Shown here piece by piece: positions 36,003 to 45,625 of a stretch of 64,000 bases of DNA; position 1 is the stretch's first letter, and the number at the start of each line of letters is the position of its first letter. The DNA lies in assembly GCF_030730905.1 (NCBI RefSeq), contig NZ_JAVAMP010000015.1:1-64000 (forward strand), given 5' to 3'. This DNA is from Chengkuizengella axinellae. Its GTDB lineage: Bacteria; Bacillota; Bacilli; Paenibacillales; KCTC-33759. The notes under the pieces are model-generated. The model did not search any database. It had not been told where the DNA came from and saw only the letters and a list, made by a program, of their open reading frames with translations. Both the position numbers and the translations under genes were made by a program.

Positions 36003-36270
36003 AGTGGTGTCAACCTTTCATTTAAATGTTTAAAATGTTAATGCGCTTTCATAAATTAAAATTCTAAAGTAAATTTACAACCTAAGAATATCACAAGAAA
36101 CTACAGATGGGAACAAGATTGTTTACTCACTTTTCTGCATAAATATATATCCTTCAATGTAGAGTAAAATATATATATTTGTTAGTGTAATAAAACCCTC
36201 GTTAAAATGTAGTCTAATTCTTCATTAGAGGTAATTTTTATTTAAATATTGTATTTTTGTAGACCTAAAA
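36003..36270. other. Gene-free AT-rich region upstream of sdaAB
   Basis: Two similar AT runs (AAATATATATCC near 36140 and AAATATATATATTTG near 36167) are present, but no gene, firm promoter or operator could be identified. Confidence 0.5.
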
Positions 36271-36276
36271 ATTTTG

Positions 36277-36300
36277 AAAAAAAACTCGCCAATTGGCGAG
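36277..36300 (-). terminator. Terminator of the MFS gene at 36320
   Basis: CTCGCCAATTGGCGAG (36285-36300) is a perfect palindrome and is followed on the minus strand by eight T. Confidence 0.9.
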
Positions 36301-36319
36301 CCCTTTCTTCTCATTAGGA

Positions 36320-37558
36320 TTAAAATTGATTTTCTTTAATCCTGAGCTGTACTTTCGGAAAAATAACGTAATATATCGACGTTCCAACTAAACCAATACA
36401 TGTAATAATAATAGCCATAACATAAGATGATAGAAATGCACTAATCGTTACCAAAGTAGATGAAACTAACATACTTAAATGAAATGTCATTCCTTTAATC
36501 GCCATATATGAGCTTCTAGCATCATCTGGTGGTAAAGATGCAATACTAGATTGTTCAACAGGAACTCGAATCACTTCCCCCACAGTAGCAATGACCATCA
36601 CAATGAATAAAAGCCAAATATTATTAGAAAATGAAATAAATCCATATCCTGCAACAAATAATAAACATCCAGTAACTAGGACAGCTCTCTCTTTAAATCT
36701 TTCAATAAACTTAGCTGCAAATATAGCTAGAGAGGCTACTAAAATCGTGTTTTCCGTTCTTAAAAACCCTAACATTTGAACTCCAGTAATTTCCCAAGAA
36801 AAGAATTGTTGATTTGTCATTTCTTCACTTAAACGTATTCCGATATAATTTGCTAGATTAAACTCCATGGATAAAATCAAAACACCTGCAAGCACAAGCC
36901 AAATAAATAAGCGATCTTTGAACACCATGTTATAAGTAGTGAAGATTTTCTTAATATGCGAAGTAGATTCTTCTTCTGGATTTGGAAAATAACTCTCTTT
37001 AATAAAGAAGGTGATCAATGAAACTGTAATCAAAGAAGCAATGGACAATGCCATTAGCAATTCAAATAAATGGGTTTCAAATAACAAGCCTCCTAAAATT
37101 CCTCCTATCGCAATGGACAGATTGTTAGCCCAATAAGTGATAGAATACATTAATTTCCTCTGTTCAGGTGTAGATACATCGATCAACATCGCTTGATGAG
37201 CTGGTCCAGAAAATCCCCAGCAAATTGTATTCACAGTCATCATTAAAAAAGTAATCATCACCGATTCAACCCAAGGAGAATTAAATACCATCATTGTAAA
37301 AAATGCAAAAAAACGAGCAATCTCTGCATAAAGCATTAATTTTTTCCGTCCAACTCTATCAGAAATATAACCACCAAAAAAATTAATACAAATCCCAATA
37401 AAAACATTGAACAAAAGTAGCAATCCTGTAATCTCTTCTCCAAAATGTTTGAAGAAGTAGATCGCCATAAATGGAAAAATCATACTTCCTATGAAAGTAC
37501 TAATAAACGTTTCAATAATACGAATTTTAATATTGATATGAAAATCTTTAAACTTCAA
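36320..37558 (-). CDS. MFS transporter
   Basis: 412 residues with twelve predicted transmembrane segments and the MFS motif GGYISDRVGRKKLMLYAEI after helix 2. GFSGPAHQAMLIDVSTPEQR in the middle is common in multidrug or sugar efflux members of the family. The start is TTG at 37558, with GGGGGAGAG upstream. Substrate unknown. It stands alone. Confidence 0.85.
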   Translation of the reverse strand: MKFKDFHINIKIRIIETFISTFIGSMIFPFMAIYFFKHFGEEITGLLLLFNVFIGICINFFGGYISDRVGRKKLMLYAEIARFFAFFTMMVFNSPWVESVMITFLMMTVNTICWGFSGPAHQAMLIDVSTPEQRKLMYSITYWANNLSIAIGGILGGLLFETHLFELLMALSIASLITVSLITFFIKESYFPNPEEESTSHIKKIFTTYNMVFKDRLFIWLVLAGVLILSMEFNLANYIGIRLSEEMTNQQFFSWEITGVQMLGFLRTENTILVASLAIFAAKFIERFKERAVLVTGCLLFVAGYGFISFSNNIWLLFIVMVIATVGEVIRVPVEQSSIASLPPDDARSSYMAIKGMTFHLSMLVSSTLVTISAFLSSYVMAIIITCIGLVGTSIYYVIFPKVQLRIKENQF

Positions 37559-37750
37559 TGCTCTCCCCCCTGTTGTCTACCAAAATGAAGTGTAATTTTA
37601 ACATTATAATAGCCTGACACCCTTTTTGGCAATCATTATTTTTCATAGAAAAATAAACCATGGATAATCATGAAAAGTGAATAAAATTAAGTGTGATAAC
37701 ATGAGAGTATAGGAGGATACAATGCCAATATTGAGCAGTTTGTATACATA

Positions 37751-37776
37751 ATAAAAAAAGCACTACGATGAGTGCT
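37751..37776 (-). terminator. Terminator downstream of the gene at 37812
   Basis: AGCACT (37759-37764) pairs with AGTGCT (37771-37776), followed by seven T on the minus strand. Confidence 0.65.
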
Positions 37777-37811
37777 AAAAATATAAACAAGATAATAAAT
37801 ATGAGATAAAT

Positions 37812-38093
37812 CTATTGTACCGTTAATAATGTATCATCAATTATTATTTTACTTTTTTGTGCTTCCACATACCAATTTGATACATCCGGTTTATTTTCCT
37901 TTAATTCTTTTATATATTTTTCATATCCAATTCCTTCAATGAGTTGACCATTTATTTGCAACCCAGTAGTCTGTATAACGATTTCATATTCACCAGGATC
38001 TTTAATCCTAATCTCTTCATTTATATCTATACTCTCACCTGGTTTTAATTTCCTATATACTCCTACGTCAGTTTGTTTTCGGTACAGGTACAT
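37812..38093 (-). CDS. Hypothetical protein, possibly the C-terminal part of a BsuPI-like gene
   Basis: 93 residues, MYLYRKQ...KLKPGESIDINEEI and DPGEYEIVIQTTG. The beta-rich phrases resemble the end of BsuPI (intracellular proteinase inhibitor) domains, but the N-terminal half is absent and there is no ribosome binding site before the ATG. It may be a 5'-truncated remnant. It lies downstream of the TRAP genes on the same strand. Confidence 0.4.
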   Translation of the reverse strand: MYLYRKQTDVGVYRKLKPGESIDINEEIRIKDPGEYEIVIQTTGLQINGQLIEGIGYEKYIKELKENKPDVSNWYVEAQKSKIIIDDTLLTVQ

Positions 38094-38160
38094 TCATCTA
38101 AATTTTTTCTAGCTGATTTTAAATTTACATTTATTTTAAAATCAATAAGTTAGTTTGTTA

Positions 38161-38253
38161 CTAATTAACGTAACCATTGTCACTCGACTTATTGGATGTA
38201 TAGCCATTTGGATTTGATCCTACTCCTATTAACTGTTCTAAAACAAGCTGCAT
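38161..38253 (-). pseudogene. Short remnant frame after dctM
   Basis: A 30-codon frame starts MQLVLEQLIGVGSNPNG and ends at TAG 38161. LVLEQLI-G-NPNGYTS faintly resembles a GerM/spore-germination domain. Together with the BsuPI-like fragment just downstream it may be what is left of one lipoprotein gene. Confidence 0.25.
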
Positions 38254-38262
38254 CGGACTTCT

Positions 38263-39687
38263 TTATTTTAAACTATAAATCAAATCTGGAAGCCACAAGC
38301 TGATGGCTGGTATATAGGTCACAAGGATCAATCCAATAATCACTGCAATTAACCAAGGGAACGCAGATTTTGTGACATCGATTAGAGACATTTTTGTCAT
38401 TCCACTTGCTACATATAAATTCAGTCCTACAGGTGGTGTAATCATCCCAACTTCCATATTCACAACCATAATAATTCCAAAATGAATAGGATCAATACCT
38501 AAAGCTATAGCAACTGGGAATAAAATGGGAGCTAATATCGTAATGATCGCTGTTGGTTCCATAAACTGTCCCGCAATAAACAATAATACATTCACAATGA
38601 GCAAAAAAAGGATAGGTCCTACATTCCAGGCTGTAATCCAATCTGCTATGTTATGAGGGATTCTTTCCAACGTAATGATATGTGCAAACAACATAGCCAT
38701 AGCAATGATAAAAAACAGCATCGCTGTAGTTTTACTAGAATCGATTAATATTTTAGGTATATGTTTCAACTTTAAATCCCTATGGATAAAAAAACCTACA
38801 ATTAATCCTATAAATACAGCTACAGCTGCTGACTCAGTTGGAGTAAAATATCCAGTATATATCCCTCCAACTACAACGATGGGTAATAACAAACTCCAGA
38901 AACCTTCACCCAAAGCTTTTAATCTTTCTTGTATGCTTGCTTTCTCAGCAATTTTAAATTGATTTTTTTTAGCAATGACGTAACTTACTACAGATAACAG
39001 AAAAGCTATAAGAATACCCGGAATAATACCAGCTAAAAAAAGCTTTCCTGCAGATTGGTCCACAGTGACAGCATAAACAATCATTGGAATACTAGGTGGA
39101 ATAAGGATACCAAGTGATCCAGCGGTCGAAATAGAACCTACAGCATATTGTTTTGAATACCCATGTGTAACCATAGCAGGAATCATGATCCCTCCTATAG
39201 CAACAACTGTTGCTGGTGAAGAACCTGAAATAGCAGCAAAAAGAGCACAAGCAGCTACACTAGCAATTGATAATCCCCCTGGTATATGCCCAACCCAAGC
39301 ATTCGTAAGATTAATAATCCGTTTTGCCACGCCTCCCGTAGTGAATATATTTCCTGCTAATATAAATAAAGGAATAGCCATGAGTGTGAAATGATTCAAT
39401 CCTGAAAATACTTTTCCAGCTAAATCTGCCATAGGGTCCGTTGTGAAATAATAAATAGAGGCTACTGAAGACAACCCTAAAGCAACTGCAATTGGCAATC
39501 CTAAAAATAGCAACAAAAATAACAATGAGAATAACGCAATCCCCATATTATTGATTTGAATGGCATAAATAACACCAAAAAGTGATACGAAGATTAATAA
39601 TAATGAAAATAATTTGCTTTTTATGCTCTTTTTGTTTTTGGGAGAAAGTGCCTGTGGCTCTTTGTTGATATTTGCCATTGAGCTCAT
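38263..39687 (-). CDS. dctM: TRAP transporter large permease
   Basis: 474 residues with about 12-13 transmembrane helices. Conserved DctM segments include FILAGNIFTTGGVAKRI, AAISGSSPATVVAIGG, GSLGILIPPSIPMIVYAV and MEVGMITPPVGLNLYVASG. A cytoplasmic N-terminal extension and extra helix (about 1-45) make it longer than the usual 427 residues. Its ATG overlaps the dctQ stop codon (ATGA). It couples sodium flow to import of a C4-dicarboxylate or related acid. Confidence 0.93.
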   Translation of the reverse strand: MSSMANINKEPQALSPKNKKSIKSKLFSLLLIFVSLFGVIYAIQINNMGIALFSLLFLLLFLGLPIAVALGLSSVASIYYFTTDPMADLAGKVFSGLNHFTLMAIPLFILAGNIFTTGGVAKRIINLTNAWVGHIPGGLSIASVAACALFAAISGSSPATVVAIGGIMIPAMVTHGYSKQYAVGSISTAGSLGILIPPSIPMIVYAVTVDQSAGKLFLAGIIPGILIAFLLSVVSYVIAKKNQFKIAEKASIQERLKALGEGFWSLLLPIVVVGGIYTGYFTPTESAAVAVFIGLIVGFFIHRDLKLKHIPKILIDSSKTTAMLFFIIAMAMLFAHIITLERIPHNIADWITAWNVGPILFLLIVNVLLFIAGQFMEPTAIITILAPILFPVAIALGIDPIHFGIIMVVNMEVGMITPPVGLNLYVASGMTKMSLIDVTKSAFPWLIAVIIGLILVTYIPAISLWLPDLIYSLK

Positions 39688-40190
39688 AAATCCTCACCAA
39701 CTTCCTGCTGCCTTAATTGATGAATTGGTTTTTTAACATAACGAATAAGAGTCTGCAGAAAACGAATGCTCATTAATCCAAATGCAATAGGTATAATGGA
39801 TTTAGGAATATATACGGGAATTTCCATTTCAGGGGTCACCTGACCAAAATCATAAAGAATCTGGATATGTTGAATCCCTAAAATCGTAATAATGATACAA
39901 AACAGAGTACATAAACTTAAGGCACCAACACCAATCATCTTTTGTATCAAAGTTGGAAATTGTTTTACAATAATATCTATTCCAATATGAACCTTATCCC
40001 TCACACCAATGGAAGCCCCAATTAACCCACAGGTAATCAGCAAATAAATGGAAGCTTCAAACGAAAAACCTAAAGTAGCATTAAAAATCCTTAATATGAT
40101 TTCAAAGAACGTGATGGACACTCCTAAAGCTAGAGTAATTGAAACAATGATTTCTTCGATATGATTTAATAGCGTATCGATTTTTTTCAA
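39684..40190 (-). CDS. dctQ: TRAP transporter small permease
   Basis: 168 residues with four transmembrane helices, the DctQ layout, including VRDKVHIGIDIIVKQFP. The start is TTG at 40190 preceded by AAGGAAG. It lies between dctP and dctM and is translationally coupled to dctM. Confidence 0.9.
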   Translation of the reverse strand: MKKIDTLLNHIEEIIVSITLALGVSITFFEIILRIFNATLGFSFEASIYLLITCGLIGASIGVRDKVHIGIDIIVKQFPTLIQKMIGVGALSLCTLFCIIITILGIQHIQILYDFGQVTPEMEIPVYIPKSIIPIAFGLMSIRFLQTLIRYVKKPIHQLRQQEVGEDL

Positions 40191-40211
40191 CTAGGATCAC
40201 TTCCTTACCTT

Positions 40212-40228
40212 ACCTTGTTACACAAGGT
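40212..40228 (-). other. Hairpin between dctP and dctQ
   Basis: ACCTTG-TTACA-CAAGGT forms a small stem with no T run, 22 bp ahead of dctQ. Such hairpins often raise the level of the binding-protein message over the permease messages. Confidence 0.5.
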
Positions 40229-40276
40229 GTGACTGACATTACTCATGAGTAGATAAAACTGCAAAGACCTTTTTCA

Positions 40277-41383
40277 TTAATTATCTCTTAGCTCTTTAAC
40301 AGCATTTATGAGATCTGCTCCTACCTCATCTTCATACTCTTCATATACTACATTCATCACATCAATCCATGCTTGTTTTTGTTCATTTGTTAAATAATGA
40401 ATTTCCTCAAGCATGTCATCCGCTATGATTTTATCCAGATTTTCTTGATTCAATCTTTCACCGTTTTCTCTTACCCACTGTGTCGTTTCATTTAATGCTT
40501 TTTGTAATTGTTCACGTATATTATCCGGTAATCCATTCCAAAATTTATCATTCGTAATAACCGCATAACCTAAATAACCATGGTTGCTGATCGTCATATA
40601 CCTTTGCACTTCATGAAATTTTTTAGAGTAAATATTCGACAGCGTATTTTCTTGACCATTGATTACACCTTGTTCTAGTGCACTATAAACTTCACTAAAA
40701 GGCATCGGAGTTGGAACTGCGTCTACGGATTCAAACTGTGCTTCTAACACTTTACTGGACATGACTCTGAATTGCTGACCCTCAAAATCCTCAGGCATGT
40801 AAAGCGGATGATCATCCAAAGTCATTTGTTTAAAACCATTGTCCCACATGGCAAGTCCCAGCAGATCCTGATCTGTTAGCATCTTAAATAACTTACCGCC
40901 TATTTCTTCACTTTCCATTGCTGCTTGTACAGAGGCTACATCCTCAAATGCAAAGGGAAAATCAAATATCGTCCATTGGGGAAACAGTTTGGACACTTTT
41001 GAAGTAGACGGAGCAGCTAATTGAACATTATTTTGTTGCACTGCAGCTAAAACATCATCATCATTATACAATTGTGAATTTGGGAAAACCTCTACCTCTA
41101 CTCTTCCATCTGTATATTTCTCAGCTAACTCTTTAAACATGTTTGCAGCTTGACCTTTAGGCGTATCTTCGGCCACAACGTGTGAAAATTTAATGACAAT
41201 AACTTCTTCCTTTTTCAATGTTTCTGTAGCAGGTTCGGAATCCTTTGTATTTGTATCTACATCTTCACTTTTATCTGTATTTGAAGAATCTGTGTTTTGA
41301 TCAGTGGATCGAGCACCGCAACCTGTTAAAACCACTAATATAAGGATTAAAGACACACTGATCAACATCCATTTTTTTAACAT
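40277..41383 (-). CDS. dctP: TRAP C4-dicarboxylate-binding lipoprotein
   Basis: 368 residues with a lipoprotein signal LTGC (Cys22) and an acidic Ser/Thr linker. The binding domain reads IVIKFSHVVAEDTPKGQAANMFKELAEKYTDG..., with FRVMSSKVLEAQFESVDAVPTPMPFSEVYSALEQGVINGQENTLSNIY, the DctP signature with the substrate arginine in QQFRVM. It heads dctP-dctQ-dctM. A paralogue at 44561 shares about half its residues by eye. Confidence 0.94.
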   Translation of the reverse strand: MLKKWMLISVSLILILVVLTGCGARSTDQNTDSSNTDKSEDVDTNTKDSEPATETLKKEEVIVIKFSHVVAEDTPKGQAANMFKELAEKYTDGRVEVEVFPNSQLYNDDDVLAAVQQNNVQLAAPSTSKVSKLFPQWTIFDFPFAFEDVASVQAAMESEEIGGKLFKMLTDQDLLGLAMWDNGFKQMTLDDHPLYMPEDFEGQQFRVMSSKVLEAQFESVDAVPTPMPFSEVYSALEQGVINGQENTLSNIYSKKFHEVQRYMTISNHGYLGYAVITNDKFWNGLPDNIREQLQKALNETTQWVRENGERLNQENLDKIIADDMLEEIHYLTNEQKQAWIDVMNVVYEEYEDEVGADLINAVKELRDN

Positions 41384-41421
41384 AAAAAATCCCCCTTATT
41401 ATCATATTGCCTTCCTAATTA

Positions 41422-41435
41422 TGATAACGTTTACA
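41422..41435 (-). promoter_or_regulatory. CcpA cre site upstream of dctP
   Basis: Read on the minus strand TGTAAACGTTATCA fits the 14-base cre consensus TGWAANCGNTNWCA at every position. It lies about 40 bp before the dctP ATG, where CcpA would block transcription. Confidence 0.75.
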
Positions 41436-41486
41436 AATGTAAGAGGGAATAATTTGACCATATTGAACGTTTTGATCTTTTTGATC

Positions 41487-42197
41487 TTATTTAATTTTGC
41501 TCATGATATACCGATTGACAGGTCTACCCACTCCTCCATACTGTACGTCGAGATGGATTTTACCCGCTTCTTTTAAATATTCTAAATAACGACGAGATGT
41601 TACTCTTGCAACACCAACTCCTTCCGCTACCTCTTCAGCTGATTTAGAGCTGCTTTGATTTAATAAAAATTGCTCGATTAGATCAAGCGTAGATTTGTTA
41701 AGCCCTTTGGGGAGTTCAGTTTCTGCTGCATCCTCAGCAAAGGGAGGGTGATGTTCCTTAGAGAAAAGCATCTGATCCAATTGATGCTGTGAAATAGATC
41801 CATCAGATAGTTTTCTTTTATAATTACGAAAATTGTTTAAGGATTGTCTAATTCGATCAAATTTAAATGGTTTGATGATGTAATCTATAGCTCCATTTTG
41901 CAGCATAGTACGAATTGTTTTTCTATCATTAGCGGCAGTGATTACAATTACATCTACCTCTTCTTTTTGATGCCTAATCTGATAGATCAATTCCATACCA
42001 TCTGCTTTAGGCATATAAATATCTAAAATAACAAGCTCAGGTTTATACTTCTTTATCTTCCTTATTCCCTCTACACCATCACTTGCTGTATCAATAACAT
42101 GAAAACCATCTACATTTTGTATAAATTGTTTATTCACTTCTTGTACCATTGGATCATCTTCAATTAAAAGCACATTAATTTGCTCTTGAATAGACAT
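41487..42197 (-). CDS. dctR: Response regulator of the CitB/DctR family
   Basis: 236 residues. The receiver domain carries LLIEDDPMV and the phosphoacceptor aspartate in LVILDIYMPKADGM, plus the switch lysine in DYIIKPFKFDR. The C-terminal helix-turn-helix (SAEEVAEGVGVARVTSRRYLEYL) is of the DcuR/CitB type. It follows the kinase gene with no gap and ends 104 bp from the dctP start on the same strand. It most likely activates the TRAP operon on sensing dicarboxylate. Confidence 0.92.
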   Translation of the reverse strand: MSIQEQINVLLIEDDPMVQEVNKQFIQNVDGFHVIDTASDGVEGIRKIKKYKPELVILDIYMPKADGMELIYQIRHQKEEVDVIVITAANDRKTIRTMLQNGAIDYIIKPFKFDRIRQSLNNFRNYKRKLSDGSISQHQLDQMLFSKEHHPPFAEDAAETELPKGLNKSTLDLIEQFLLNQSSSKSAEEVAEGVGVARVTSRRYLEYLKEAGKIHLDVQYGGVGRPVNRYIMSKIK

Positions 42198-43823
42198 TTA
42201 TGAACTCCTTTCCACTTTTTGAAATCCAGCTGTTTTCTTTTGATTCATACGGAATTGAATAAAAAAGCTTGCCCCTTTTTCAGGTTGGGAATTCATATTC
42301 ATCTCTCCATTTCCTTTTTCAATTATATTTTTTACCATATATAAACCTAGTCCATACCCTTCATCTTGATTCGTTGTAAAACCTTCTTTGAAAATCTGCT
42401 CTTGAATAGATGCTGACATACCGATACCATTATCCTCGATTAAAACCTCGCAAATCTCTTCATTTTGATAGATACTAACATATACTTCTTTGTCCTCGAT
42501 TTCCTTTTTTTGAAGTGCTTTAAAGGCATTTTCGATTAAATTACCCAGTATAAGAACAAAATCATGATGATCAATATGATTTGGAAAATGCTCTAGTATA
42601 CTGCTCCTATCAATATTTACTCTAATACCCAGCTCTTTTCCTCTGCTTACTTTACTTAGTAATAACCCTGCTATACTTTGATTTGAAATACTCTTACTTA
42701 AAAATCTAGTTAACTCCACCTGCTCCTCTGAAATTTGGTAAACATAGTTCAAAGCTTGCTCTTGCTCACCTAATTGGATTAGTCCAGCAATCGTATGGAG
42801 TTTGTTCATGTGCTCGTGATTCTGAACTCTTAAGGCTTCAACAAAGGCTTTTACGCCAGTAAGTTCCTCAGCCATCATCGTGACTTCGGTTCGATCCTGG
42901 AAAACGGCAACAGCACCAACAATTTTATGATCCACCTTTATTGGTATGCGACTGCTCATAATATTCGTATATTGAATTTGTATTTCTTGATTATAAATCG
43001 GATGCTCTAGTTGAAGCATTTCGGGTAATTTTGTATCTGGAACAACTTCACGGATGTTTTTCCCCACTACATCTCCATGAATGTTTAACATTTGTTTTGC
43101 TTTTTCATTAAATATAGTAATCATCTCTTGATTATCAATCGCTATCAGCCCTTCATTAATCGCGTGAAATGTAGCCGTTCTTTCTACCAACAATCTTACA
43201 ATTTCATGAGGTTCTAACTCAAACATTTGTTCCTTAATATGTTTTGCTAATAACCAGGCTCCAAAAATACCAAGGAGAAGGGTTAAGAACATGACTACAC
43301 CAATTTCATATTTGATTTCAGAAATAGAAGCCAAATAGGTTGGTAATATGTTGCCTACGATAACAACTCCAATTTGTTCATGGTTATCATTGATAATAGG
43401 AACAAATGCTCTCACAGCAATTCCTAATTCCCCTTTTGCCTTTGATGTATATGTATGCTCTGCAAATGCAGGACCTTCATCACTGCCGTAAGATATTGAA
43501 CCGAGCATAGATTTTATTGGATGTGAATAACGTATTTTTTCATTATTTAAGACTACAATATAATCTACATTGTTTACAATTCGTATTTCCTCGACTACAG
43601 GATATATTTTTATCCAACCATAGGGTTTAGTAAGATTGTTTTTAATTTCTGGAACCTGAGCAACGGTACGGGCTACGATCATAGATCGTTTTTCAATTTC
43701 CTCTTCTTTAATGCTTTTAATATTGCCTAATAGAAAAGTGCCACCAATGCATATAGAAAATAGAACTACACCAAAAGAGAGGATTGTTATTTTAATCTGA
43801 ATAGGGAGTCTGACTACTGTCAT
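42198..43823 (-). CDS. dctS: Sensor histidine kinase of the DcuS/DctS/CitA family
   Basis: 541 residues: transmembrane helix 1 (about 9-30), an extracytoplasmic PDC sensor domain (about 31-165), helix 2 (about 170-192), a PAS domain (about 210-310, AINEGLIAIDNQEMITIFNEKAKQML), the SpoOB-type H-box in VQNHEHMNKLHTIAGLIQLGE and an ATPase domain ending DNGIGMS...GYGLGLYMVKNI. This build is typical of citrate and C4-dicarboxylate sensors. It pairs with the adjacent response regulator. AAAGGAAAG precedes the ATG. Confidence 0.93.
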   Translation of the reverse strand: MTVVRLPIQIKITILSFGVVLFSICIGGTFLLGNIKSIKEEEIEKRSMIVARTVAQVPEIKNNLTKPYGWIKIYPVVEEIRIVNNVDYIVVLNNEKIRYSHPIKSMLGSISYGSDEGPAFAEHTYTSKAKGELGIAVRAFVPIINDNHEQIGVVIVGNILPTYLASISEIKYEIGVVMFLTLLLGIFGAWLLAKHIKEQMFELEPHEIVRLLVERTATFHAINEGLIAIDNQEMITIFNEKAKQMLNIHGDVVGKNIREVVPDTKLPEMLQLEHPIYNQEIQIQYTNIMSSRIPIKVDHKIVGAVAVFQDRTEVTMMAEELTGVKAFVEALRVQNHEHMNKLHTIAGLIQLGEQEQALNYVYQISEEQVELTRFLSKSISNQSIAGLLLSKVSRGKELGIRVNIDRSSILEHFPNHIDHHDFVLILGNLIENAFKALQKKEIEDKEVYVSIYQNEEICEVLIEDNGIGMSASIQEQIFKEGFTTNQDEGYGLGLYMVKNIIEKGNGEMNMNSQPEKGASFFIQFRMNQKKTAGFQKVERSS

Positions 43824-44058
43824 AATACACTTTCCTTTCTAAAGGTTGGTGTAAACATTTCTTCCTTAATCTTAGAAGATTTCTACAATGATCTCTGAAA
43901 CCCTTCTGTGCAGCCTCTTATACTAGAATAAAAAAGTCATCGATTTCACTGATTGATCATCTAATCTGATTAAATTAATAATATTCTTTGCTTTTTGTAT
44001 CATCAAAATGTTACAGTGAATCTAAACCATTTTACTTTTTAATAATAGCAATTTAAAA

Positions 44059-44111
44059 AAGCTGTAACTTTTGGGGAGATGGAAATCAAGTCTTCTTTTA
44101 GGTTGCAGCTT
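44059..44111. promoter_or_regulatory. Hairpin in the csp leader region
   Basis: AAGCTGTAAC (44059-44068) pairs with GTTGCAGCTT (44102-44111), ten positions with one G-T pair. It lies 70 bp before the cold-shock gene. On the minus strand it is followed by six T and could work as a terminator. The rest of the gap 43824-44181 holds only promoter-type AT-rich sequence. Confidence 0.45.
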
Positions 44112-44181
44112 ATTAAATGTTAAAATTAAAAATGCTTTAAAATGGTAAAAATTATATGTACTATTTCTAGGAGGAATACTA

Positions 44182-44382
44182 ATGCAAAACGGTAAAGTAA
44201 AATGGTTTAATTCTGATAAAGGTTTCGGTTTTATCGAAGTTGAGGGTGGAGAAGATGTATTCGTACATTTCTCAGCAATTCAAGGTGACGGATTCAAAAA
44301 TTTAGATGAAGGTCAAGAAGTTTCTTTTGAAGTTGAGCAAGGAAATCGTGGTCCTCAAGCTGTTAACGTAAATAAACTTTAA
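44182..44382 (+). CDS. csp: Cold-shock protein
   Basis: 66 residues, a single cold-shock domain with both RNA-binding motifs: KGFGFIEV and VFVHFSAI. It begins [14 protein letters not shown] and ends [12 protein letters not shown], like CspB/CspD of Bacillus. It acts as an RNA chaperone and single-stranded nucleic-acid binder. GGAGGA lies before the ATG, and a long leader precedes it, as is common for temperature-controlled csp genes. Confidence 0.97.
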   Translation: MQNGKVKWFNSDKGFGFIEVEGGEDVFVHFSAIQGDGFKNLDEGQEVSFEVEQGNRGPQAVNVNKL

Positions 44383-44415
44383 GATATCGTTATTTTACAT
44401 GAACTGAATTACCAT

Positions 44416-44442
44416 AAAGCTAGCATTTTTGATGCTGGCTTT
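44416..44442 (+). terminator. Terminator of the csp gene
   Basis: AAAGCTAGCAT (44416-44426) pairs with ATGCTGGCTTT (44432-44442) with one G-T pair. Confidence 0.75.
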
Positions 44443-44560
44443 AATTAATTTCACAACCATTTTTATTGGTTTTGAGCATCTGCATACAGGTAATCATCTA
44501 CAGAAGTAAAGTGTGGTAGACTAGAATTACCATAAACTGAAACATTTTGGGGTGTTTTTC

Positions 44561-45625
44561 ATGAAAAAGCTGATGTACTTTTCCATTTTATTTATGATTT
44601 TGTTCATCCTTACTCTAGTCATGATATTCAAACTATTTCAATCACAAGAAAAACTAGCTTTTGATGATGAGCAGTTCGGGTTGAAGGATCAGATTGTGAT
44701 CCGCTTTAGCCATGTAGTGGCGGAAAACACACCTAAAGGTTTGGCCGCAAAATACTTCGCTGAATTAGTCAGTCAAAAAACATCTCATAATGTAAAAGTA
44801 GAAATCTTCGCGAATGGAAGTTTATATACAGATGATACAGAAGCACTGCATGCTTTAAAACAGGGAGAAATTCAGATGATGGCCCCTGCTACCTCAAAGT
44901 TGACAACATCATTTCCTGAATGGCAATTAGTAGATTTGCCTTTTGTATTTCCTTCATATAAAGCTGCTACCGAAGCATTTAATGGTAAAATTGGTAAAGA
45001 ACTCTTTTCACTTCTAGAAAAAGAAAATCTGAAAGGTTTATCATTTTGGAGTAATGGTTTTAAACAAATGACAAGTCATATAGGACCTATACATATGCCT
45101 GAAGATTTAGCTGGTCAACATTTTAGAATTATGCCAAGTAAAATCATAGAAGAGCAATATAATCTATTGAATGTAAAAACAAGCATGCTTCCATTTAATT
45201 CAACATATCAAAGTCTTGAAACCCATACCGTGACTGGTCAAGAAAATACGCTGTCCAATATTTACTCTAAAAAATTTTATAGAGTGCAAGAACATTTAAC
45301 TATTAGTAATCATGGTTTCTTAGGCTATGTTGTTTTAATGAATGATGATTTCTGGAACCAACTTCCTATGAATATTCAAGAAATTATCATAGAATCGATG
45401 AACGAGGCATCAGAAATAATACAAAATAAATCCATAGAGTTAAATCAGCAATCGTTGAAAAATATTAAAAATGATTCTGATATTCAAATTTATGAACTAA
45501 TACAAACAGAAAAAGATAAATGGATAGAATATCTACAGCCTGTATATGAACAATATGAATTAGAATTTGGAAATGATCTTACTCAGGAATTGTATAAAAT
45601 ACATAATAAGTATGAGGTAGAATGA
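44561..45625 (+). CDS. dctB: Membrane-anchored DctP paralogue, probable DctB-type co-sensor
   Basis: 354 residues from ATG 44561 (GGGG upstream). It is a DctP-fold binding protein (IVIRFSHVVAENTPKGLAAKYF, QHFRIMPSKIIEEQYN, ENTLSNIYSKKF) but has an N-terminal hydrophobic anchor (about 4-24) and no lipobox cysteine. No permease genes accompany it. In Bacillus subtilis a DctP-like protein, DctB, works with the kinase DctS in dicarboxylate sensing. Its position just beyond the dctS-like gene supports the same role here. It is divergent from dctS with csp in between. Confidence 0.8.
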   Translation: MKKLMYFSILFMILFILTLVMIFKLFQSQEKLAFDDEQFGLKDQIVIRFSHVVAENTPKGLAAKYFAELVSQKTSHNVKVEIFANGSLYTDDTEALHALKQGEIQMMAPATSKLTTSFPEWQLVDLPFVFPSYKAATEAFNGKIGKELFSLLEKENLKGLSFWSNGFKQMTSHIGPIHMPEDLAGQHFRIMPSKIIEEQYNLLNVKTSMLPFNSTYQSLETHTVTGQENTLSNIYSKKFYRVQEHLTISNHGFLGYVVLMNDDFWNQLPMNIQEIIIESMNEASEIIQNKSIELNQQSLKNIKNDSDIQIYELIQTEKDKWIEYLQPVYEQYELEFGNDLTQELYKIHNKYEVE

